Below are positions 56,101 to 64,000 of a stretch of DNA of 64,000 nt, in pieces. The stretch lies in the NCBI GenBank assembly GCA_032622095.1, contig CP136063.1, positions 273,287,426 through 273,351,425 of the forward strand, given 5' to 3'. The stretch comes from Siphonodentalium dalli (Eukaryota; Mollusca; Scaphopoda; Gadilida; Siphonodentaliidae). The first letter of the stretch is position 1; each line of letters opens with the position of its first letter. The notes beneath the pieces are model-generated. The model saw only the letters and a list, made by a program, of their open reading frames with translations. It had not been told where the DNA came from and made no database searches. The position numbers and the translations under genes were made by a program.

Positions 56101-57792
56101 TGTTGGTTAAATACCAGGAATAAGACTAGCAATGAACGCTCTTTATTTGTAACATACCAGGAGTAAGACTAACAATGAACGCTCTTTATTGGTAACATAC
56201 CAGGAGTAAGACTAACAATGGACGTTCTTTGTTGGTTACATACCAGGGATAAGACTAGCAATGAACGCTCTTTATTTGTAACATACCATGAATAAGACTA
56301 ACAATGGACGTTCTTTGTTGGTTACATACCAGGAATAAGACTAGCAATGAACGCTCTTTATTTGTAACATATCAGGAGTAAGACTAACAATGAACGCTCT
56401 TTATTTGTAACTTACCAAGAGTAAGACTAACAATGGACGTTATTTGTTGTTTACATACCAGGGATAAGACTTGCAATGAACGCTCTTTATTTGTAACATG
56501 CAATGAATAAGACTAACAATTGACGTTCTTTGTTGGTTACATACCAGAAATAAGACTAGCAATGAACGCTCTTTATTTTTAACATACCATGAATAAGACT
56601 AACAATGGACGTTCTTTGTTGGTTACATACCAGGATTAAGACTAGCAATGAACGCTCTTTATTTGTAACATACAATGAGTAAGACTAACTATGAACGCGC
56701 TTTATTTGTAACATACCAGGAATAAACCAACAATGGACGTTCTTTGTTGGTTACATACCAGGAATAGATTAACAGTGAACGCTCTTTATTTGTAACATAC
56801 CATGAATAAGACTAACAATGGACGTTCTTTGTTGGTTACATACCAGGAGTAAGACTATCAATGAGCGTTCTTTATTTGTATCATACAAGGAATAGACTAA
56901 CAATGAACGCTCTTTATTAGTAACATACCAGGAATAAGACTAACAATGAGCGTTCGCTATTTGTAACATACCAGGAATAAGACTAACGATGAGCGTTCTT
57001 TATTTGTAACATACCATGACTAAGACTGACAATGAACGGTATTTATTGGTAACATACAATGAGTAGACTTACAATGAACGCTCTTTATGTGTAACATACC
57101 AGGAATAAGACTAACAATGAACGATCTTTATTTGTAACATACCATGAATATACTAACGTGGAACGCTCTTTATTTCTAACATACCATGACTAATACTAAC
57201 AATGAACGGTCTTATTTTTAACATACAATGAGTAAGACTAACATTGAACGCTCTGTATTTGTAACATACCAGGCATAAGACTAAAAATGAACGTTCTTTA
57301 TTTGTAACATACCAGGAATAGAGTAACAATGAACGCTCTTTATTTGTAACATACCAGGAATAGACTAACAATGAACGCTCTTTATTTGTAACTTACCAGG
57401 AATAGACTAACAATGAACGTTCTTTATTTGTAACATACCAGGAATAGACTAACAATGAGCGTTCTTTATTTGTAGCATATTAGGAGTAAGACTAACAATG
57501 AAAGTTCTTTATTTTTAACATACAATGAGTAAGACTAACAATGAACGCTCTATATTTGTAACATACCAGGCATAAGACTAACAATGAACGATCTTTATTT
57601 GTAACATACCATGAATATATTAACAATGAACGCTTTTTATGTGTATCATACCAGGAATAAGACTAACAATGAACGCTCTTTATTTGTAACATACCATGAA
57701 TAAGAATAACAATGGACGGTCTTTATTTGTAACATACCACGAATAGACTAACAATGAACGCTCTTTAATTGTAACATACCAGGATTAATAAC
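53138..57792. repeat. HOR unit 8, long unit (4655 bp)
   Basis: Same length and same internal landmark positions as unit 5: the body landmark lies 1842 bp after the marker in both. Its head shares the TATCGATTAACG variant with units 5, 7 and 10; other heads have TATCGATCAACG. Private changes include TTTGTAGCATACC (about 55448) and TTTGTATCATACAAGG (about 56875). The 3' part (after about 57281) uses the truncated cassette, as in unit 5. Confidence 0.87.
56001..56855. repeat. A/B dimer domain, unit 8
   Basis: 855 bp; shares the ACTTGCAATG variant (56470) with unit 7 (about 45844 and 49064). Confidence 0.87.
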
Positions 57793-57834
57793 GCTGCACC
57801 AGCTCACAAAAGAAACCATCCAACAATAAAGACC
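57783..57834. repeat. 52-bp marker monomer, copy 9
   Basis: Identical to copy 1, with the older flanks TTTAATTG and TTATTTGTAAC, matching copy 6 (both follow 4655-bp units). Confidence 0.9.
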
Positions 57835-58940
57835 AATGAACGCTCTTTATTTGTAACATACCAGGAATAGACTAACAATGAACGCTCTTTATTTGTAACA
57901 TACCAGGGATAGACTAACAATTTACGCTCTTTATTTGTAATATACCATAAATAGACTAACAATGAACGTTCTTTATTTGTAACAAACCAGGAATAGACTA
58001 ACTATGAGCGTTCTTTATTTGTAACATACCAGGAGTAAGACTAACAATGAACGTTCTTTATATGTAACATACCAGTAATATACTATCGATCAACGCTCTT
58101 TATATGTAACATACCAGGAGTAAGGCTAACAATGAGCGTTCTTTATTTTTAACTTACCAGGAATAAGATTAACAATGAGCGATCTTTATTTGTAACATAC
58201 CATGCATTTTCTAACAAGGAACGCTCTTTATTGGTAATATACAATGAGTAGAGTAACAATGAACGCTCTTTATGTGTAATAAACCAGGAATAAGACTAAC
58301 AATGCACGATCATTATTTGTAACATACCATGAATATACTAACAAGGAACGCTCTTTATTTGTAACATACCAGGAATAGACTAACAATGAGCGTTCTTTAT
58401 TGGTAACATACCAGGAGTAAGACTAACAATGAACGCTCTTTATTTAAAACATATCAGGAATAGACTAACAATGAGCGTTCTTTATTTGTAACATACAAGG
58501 AGTAAGACTAACAATGAACGCTCTTTATTTGTAACAAACCAGGAATAGACTATATAACAATGAGCGTTATTTATTTGTAACAAACCAGGAATAGACTAAC
58601 AATGAACGCTCTTTATTTTTAACATACAATGTGTAAGACTAACAATGAACGCTCTTTATTTGTAACATACCAGGAATAAGACTAACAATGAACGATCTTT
58701 ATTTGTAACATGCCATGAATATACTAACAAGGAACGCTCTTTATTTGTAACATACAATGATCAAGACTAACAATGAACGGTCTTTATTGGTAACAAACAA
58801 TACATATACTAACAATGAACGCTCTTTATGTGTGACATACCAGGAATAAGACTACCAATGGACGTTCTTTGTCGGTTACATACCAGGAATAGACTAACAA
58901 TGAACGCTCTTTATTTTTAACATACCATGAATAAGACTAA

Positions 58941-59193
58941 CAATGGACGTTCTTTGTTGGTTACATACCAGGATTAAGACTAGCAATGAACGCTCTTTAT
59001 TTGTAACATACAATGAGTAAGACTAACTATGAACGCGCTTTATTTGTAACATACCAGGAATAAACCAACAATGGACGTTCTTTGTTGGTTACATACCAGG
59101 AATAGATTAACAGTGGACGCTCTTTATTTGTAACATACCATGAATAAGACTAACAATGGACGTTCTTTGTTGGTTACATACCAGGAGTAAGAC
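58941..59193. repeat. A/B dimer domain, truncated, unit 9
   Basis: Only the last three dimers remain after the head/body fusion near 58899. Confidence 0.83.
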
Positions 59194-59812
59194 TATCAAT
59201 GAGCGTTCTTTATTTGTAACATACAAGGAATAGACTAACAATGAACGCTCTTTATTAGTAACATACCAGGAATAAGACTAACAATGAGCGTTCGCTATTT
59301 GTAACATACCAGGAATAAGACTAACAATGAGCGTTCTTTATTTGTAACATACCATGACTAAGACTGACAATGCACGGTATTTATTGGTAACATACAATGA
59401 GTAGACTTACAATGAACGCTCTTTATGTGTAACATACCAGGAATAAGACTAACAATGAACGATCTTTATTTGTAACATACCATGAATATACTAACAATGA
59501 ACGCTCTTTATTTGTAACATACCAGGAATAGACTAACAATGGGCATTCTATATTGGTAACATACCAGGAGTAAGACTAACAATGAACGCTCTTTATTTGT
59601 AACATACCAGGAATAGATTAGCAATGAACGCTCTTTATTTGTAACATACCAGGAATAGACAAACAATGAACGCTCTGTATTTGTAACATACCAGGAATAG
59701 ATAAACAATTAACGCTCTTTATTTGTAACATACCAGGAATAAGACTAACAATGAACGCTCATTATTGGTATGTGAATGATCTTTATTTGTAACATACCAT
59801 GAATAAGACTAA

Positions 59813-60497
59813 CAATGGACGTACTTTGTTGGTTACATACCAGGAATAAGACAGGCAATGAACGCTCTTTATTTGTAACATACCATGAATAAGACTAGCA
59901 ATGGACGTTCTTTGTTGGTTAAATACCAGGAATAAGACTAGCAATGAACGCTCTTTATTTGTAACATACCAGGAGTAAGACTAACAATGAACGCTCTTTA
60001 TTGGTAACATACCAGGAGTAAGACTAACAATGGACGTTCTTTGTTGGTTACATACCAGGGATAAGACTAGCAATGAACGCTCTTTATTTGTAACATACCA
60101 TGAATAAGACTAACAATGGACGTTCTTTGTTGGTTACATACCAGGAATAAGACTAGCAATGAACGCTCTTTATTTGTAACATATCAGGAGTAAGACTAAC
60201 AATGAACGCTCTTTATTTGTAACTTACCAAGAGTAAGACTAACAATGGACGTTATTTGTTGTTTACATACCAGGGATAAGACTAGCAATGAACGCTCTTT
60301 ATTTGTAACATGCAATGAATAAACTAACAATTGACGTTCTTTGTTGGTTACATACCAGAAATAAGACTAGCAATGAACGCTCTTTATTTTTAACATACCA
60401 TGAATAAGACTAACAATGGACGTTCTTTGTTGGTTACATACCAGGATTAAGACTAGCAATGAACGCTCTTTATTTGTAACATACAATGAGTAAGACT
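59813..60497. repeat. A/B dimer domain, unit 9 tail (shortened)
   Basis: Short-type form, first part of 5.7-kb copy C. Confidence 0.85.
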
Positions 60498-61758
60498 AAC
60501 TATGAACGCTCTTTATTTGTAACATACCAGGAATAAGACTAACAATGAACGATCTTTATTTGTAACATACCATGAATATACTAACAAGGAACGCTCTTTA
60601 TTTCTAACATACCATGACTAATACTAACAATGAACGGTCTTATTTTTAACATACAATGAGTAAGACTAACATTGAACGCTCTGTATTTGTAACATACCAG
60701 GAATAAGACTAACAATGAACGCGCTTTATTTGTAACATACCATGAACAAGAATAACAATGGACGATCTTTATTTGTAACATACCACGAATAGACTAACAA
60801 TGAACGCTCTTCAATTGTAACATACCAGGAATAGACTAACAATGAACGCTCTTTATTTGTAACATACCAGGAATAGACTAACAATGAACGCTCTTTATTT
60901 GTAACATACCAGGGATAGACCAACAATTAACGCTCTTTATTTGTAATATACCATGAATAGACTAACAATGAACGTTCTTTATTTGTAACATACCATGAAT
61001 AAACTAACAATGAACGTTCTTTATTTGTAACATACCAGGAATAAGACAAACAATGAACGCTCTTTATTTGTAACATACCAGGAATAGTCTTACAATGAAC
61101 GCTCTTTATTTGTAACATAACATGAATAGACTAGCAATGAACGCTCTTTGTTAGTAACATACCATGAATATAATAACAATGAATGCTCTTTATTTGTAAC
61201 ATACCAGGAATAGACTAACAATGAACGCTCTTTATTTGGAACATACCATGAATAGACTAAAAATGAACGTTCTTTATTTGTAACATACCAGGAATAGAGT
61301 AACAATGAACGCTCTTTATTTGTAACATACCAGGAATAGACTAACAATGAACGCTCTTTATTTGTAACTTACCAGGAATAGACTAACAATGAACGTTCTT
61401 TATTTGTAACATACCAGGAATAGACTAACAATGAGCGTTCTTTATTTGTAGCATATTAGGAGTAAGACTAACAATGAAAGTTCTTTATTTTTAACATACA
61501 ATGAGTAAGACTAACAATGAACGCTCTATATTTGTAACATACCAGGCATAAGACTAACAATGAACGATCTTTATTTGTAACATACCATGAATATATTAAC
61601 ACTGAACGCTTTTTATGTGTATCATACCAGGAATAAGACTAACAATGAACGCTCTTTATTTGTAACATACCATGAATAAGAATAACAATGGACGGTCTTT
61701 ATTTGTAACATACCACGAATAGACTAACAATGAACGCTCTTGAATTGTAACATACCAG

Positions 61759-61810
61759 GATTAATAACGCTGCACCAGCTCACAAAAGAAACCATCCAAC
61801 AATAAAGACC
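61759..61810. repeat. 52-bp marker monomer, copy 10
   Basis: Identical to copy 1; flanks TTGAATTG and TTATTAGTAAC, as in copies 7 and 8. Confidence 0.9.
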
Positions 61811-64000
61811 AATGAACGCTCTTTATTAGTAACATACCAGGAATAGACTAACAATGAACGCTCTTTATTTGTAACATACCAGGGATAGACTAACAATTTA
61901 CGCTCTTTATTTGTAATATACCATGAATAGACTAACAATGAACGTTCTTTATTTGTAACAAACCAGGAATAGACTAACTATGAGCGTTCTTTATTTGTAA
62001 CATACCAGGAGTAAGACTAACAATGAACGTTCTTTATATGTAACATACCAGTAATATACTATCGATTAACGCTCTTTATATGTAACATACCAGGAGTAAG
62101 GCTAACAATGAGCGTTCTTTATTTTTAACATACCAGGAATAAGATTAACAATGAGCGATCTTTATTTGTAACATACCATGCATTTTCTAACAAGGAACGC
62201 TCTTTATTGGTAATATACAATGAGTAGAGTAACAATGAACGCTCTTTATGTGTAATAAACCAGGAATAAGACTAACAATGCACGATCATTATTTGTAACA
62301 TACCATGAATATACTAACAAGGAACGCTCTTTATTTGTAACATACCAGGAATAGACTAACAATGAGCGTTCTTTATTGGTAACATACCAGGAGTAAGACT
62401 AACAATGAACGCTCTTTATTTAAAACATATCAGGAATAGACTAACAATGAGCGTTCTTTATTTGTAACATACAAGGAGTAAGACTAACAATGAACGCTCT
62501 TTATTTGTAACAAACCAGGAATAGACTATATAACAATGAGCGTTATTTATTTGTAACAAACCAGGAATAGACTAACAATGAACGCTCTTTATTTTTAACA
62601 TACAATGTGTAAGACTAACAATGAACGCTCTTTATTTGTAACATACCAGGAATAAGACTAACAATGAACGATCTTTATTTGTAACATGCCATGAATATAC
62701 TAACAAGGAACGCTCTTTATTTGTAACATACAATGATCAAGACTAACAATGAACGGTCTTTATTGGTAACAAACAATACATATACTAACAATGAACGCTC
62801 TTTATGTGTGACATACCAGGAATAAGACTACCAATGGACGTTCTTTGTCGGTTACATACCAGGAATAGACTAACAATAAACGCTCTTTGTTTGTAACATA
62901 CCAGGAATAGACTAACAATGAACGCTCTTTATTTGTAACATGCCAGGAATAAGACTAACAATGAATGATCTTTATTGATAACATACCAGGAATAGACTAA
63001 CAATGAACGCTCATTATTGGTTATTTACCAGGAGGTGACTAACAGAGAACGCTCTTTATTTGTAACATACCATGAATAAGACTAACAATGGACGTTCTTT
63101 GTTGGTTACATACCAGGAATAGACTAACAATGAACGCTCTTTATTTGTAACATACCAGGAATAAGACTAACAATGAGCGTTCTTTATTTGTAACATACCA
63201 GGAATAGACTAACAATGAACGCTCTTTATTTGTAACATACCAGGAATAGACTAACAATGGGCATTCTATATTGGTAACATACCAGGAGTAAGACTAACAA
63301 TGAACGCTCTTTATTTATAACATACCAGGAATAGACTAACAATGAGCGTTCTTCATTTGTAACATACCAGGAGTAAGACTAACAATGAACGCTCTTTATT
63401 TTTAACATACCAGGAATAGACTATATAGCAATGAGCGTTCTTTATTTGTAACATGCTAGGAATAGACTAACAATGAACGCTCTTTATTTGTAACATACCA
63501 GGAATAGACTAACAATGAACGTTCTTTATTTGTAACATACCTGGAATAAGACTAACAATGGACGTTCTTTATTTGTAACATACCAGGAATAGACTAACAA
63601 TGAGCGTTCTTTATTTGTAACATACCAGGAATAAGACTAGCAATGAACGTTCTGTATTTGTAACATACCAGGAATAGACTAGCAATGAACGCTCTTTATT
63701 TGTAACATACCAGGAATAGACTAACAATGGACGTTCTTTATTTGTAACATACCAGGAATAGACTAACAATGGACGTTCTTTATGTGTAACATACCAGGAA
63801 TAGACTAACAATGAGCGTTCTTTATTTGTAACATACCAGGAATAAGACCAACAATGGACGTTCTTTATTTGTAACATATCAGGAATAGACTATCAATGGA
63901 CACTCTTTATTTGTAACGTACCAGGAATATACTAGCAATGAACGCTCTTTGTTTGTAACATACCATGAATAGACTAGCAATGAACGCTTTTTATTTGTTA
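61769..64000. repeat. HOR unit 10, partial (head only)
   Basis: The first 2232 bp of another unit, cut by the window end. In the stretches I compared it matches unit 8 (53138-55369) and unit 7 (42512-44743), sharing TATCGATTAACG, AACATGCCAGG, TTGATAACATACC and AACATGCTAGG. The body landmark again lies 1842 bp after the marker. The array therefore continues beyond the window. Confidence 0.85.

Larger units (their letters stand above)
50862..56573. repeat. 5.7-kb block, copy B
   Basis: Has the same derived variants at 52087, 52967, 53107 and 54337. The left-extended match to copy A starts at about 49262. It spans the unit 7/unit 8 boundary, so the block is out of phase with the marker-defined units. 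Confidence 0.9.
57793..61768. repeat. HOR unit 9, fused head and short-type tail (3976 bp)
   Basis: The head is long-type (TGTGTGACATACC at about 58827) and breaks off near 58899. There a normal AATAGACTAACAATG monomer joins a monomer of the form CTTTATTTTTAACATACC that belongs inside the dimer domain. From 58899 to the next marker the sequence is collinear with 50268 onward (offset 8631 bp). The length resembles that of the short units, but the deletion breakpoints differ, so it is an independent shortening. Confidence 0.85.
1..64000. repeat. Satellite DNA array, 42/43-bp monomer, whole window
   Basis: The whole window is head-to-tail copies of one monomer. It reads CAATGAACGCTCTTTATTTG, then TAACATACCAGG, then AATAGACTAA (42 bp) or AATAAGACTAA (43 bp). 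I count about 14 G/C in the 42-bp form, one third. The orientation never inverts. Neighbouring monomers differ at several recurrent sites (GAACGC, GAGCGTT or GGACGTT; CCAGG, CCATG or CAATG; ACTAAC or ACTAGC), whereas monomers at the same place in successive higher-order units are nearly identical. That is the classic signature of higher-order satellite organisation. No stretch above about 60 bp lacks the monomer. The function is unknown. A centromeric or heterochromatic role is inference from the sequence class, not something the bases show. Confidence 0.98.
59493..64000. repeat. 5.7-kb block, copy C (cut by window end)
   Basis: Matches copy B at an offset of 8631 bp, with the match extending left to about 58899, so at least 5.1 kb are shared. 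Derived variants lie at 60718, 61598, 61738 and 62968. Confidence 0.9.

Noticed and set aside
28053-57792. Assembly artefact as the sole explanation for identical-length units
   Set aside because: Units 5 and 8 differ by private single-base changes and have different neighbours, so simple duplication of one read set is unlikely. The 3220-bp pair cannot be cleared in this way and is flagged as needing read support.
1-64000. CRISPR array
   Set aside because: The repeat is 42 bp, but there are no unique spacers between copies and no cas genes; monomers abut directly.
1-64000. CENP-B box (TTCG....A..CGGG pattern)
   Set aside because: TTCG occurs (for example GCGTTCGTTATTTG and GCGTTCGCTATTTG) but no CGGG follows at the required spacing. 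I saw no CGGG in the monomer variants read.
1-64000. Telomeric or subtelomeric short repeats
   Set aside because: No runs of TTAGGG, TTTAGGG, TTAGG or their complements.
1-64000. tRNA, rRNA or other structured RNA genes
   Set aside because: No recognisable tRNA A/B boxes with acceptor pairing and no rRNA-like segment; every part is monomer-derived.
1-64000. Inverted duplications or large palindromes
   Set aside because: Monomer orientation is constant across the window; I saw no switch to the reverse complement.

Overview
This window holds one kind of DNA from end to end: a tandemly repeated satellite array. The basic unit is 42 or 43 bp, roughly one third G+C, and runs in the same orientation throughout, so about 1,500 monomers fit in 64 kb. 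I find no protein-coding gene, RNA gene, transposon or CRISPR array. The many short open frames on the minus strand are by-products: 42 bp is 14 codons and one minus-strand phase of the monomer has no stop. Pure satellite of this length, with several nested repeat levels, points to a eukaryotic nuclear genome, in a heterochromatic setting such as a centromere, pericentromere or sex or supernumerary chromosome. The sequence alone does not identify the species or the chromosomal site.

The array has at least four levels. (1) Monomers, mainly class A (core GAACGCTCTTTATTTGTAAC) and class B (core GGACGTTCTTTGTTGGTTAC). (2) Domains of about 0.25-1.07 kb in which A and B alternate as 86-bp dimers. 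(3) Higher-order repeat (HOR) units, most easily delimited by a 52-bp marker that occurs ten times without a base change. The marker-to-marker lengths are 12386, 3551, 7437, 3718, 4655, 9804, 10626, 4655 and 3976 bp. (4) A super-period of about 11.1 kb: the stretch from 9.54 to about 19.1 kb is collinear with 20.65 to about 30.2 kb.

Region by region: 1-960 is the end of a unit cut by the window edge. 961-13346 is a long unit containing a 2226-bp tandem triplication (2843-9520) and a recombinant block (from 9541). 13347-16897 and 24335-28052 are short units. 16898-24334 and 32708-42511 are long units sharing another copy of the recombinant block. 28053-32707 and 53138-57792 are units of identical length (4655 bp). 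42512-53137 contains a 3220-bp tandem duplication. 57793-61768 is a head fused to a short-type tail. 61769-64000 is the start of the next unit. A 5.7-kb block occurs four times (starts 25777, 40236, 50862, 59493). The three later copies share private variants, so they look like the most recently amplified part of the window.

No genes act together here. The interest lies in how the array is built and turned over: breakpoints fall in homologous monomer positions, many indels are whole multiples of the monomer, and a diverged, invariant marker monomer punctuates the array.
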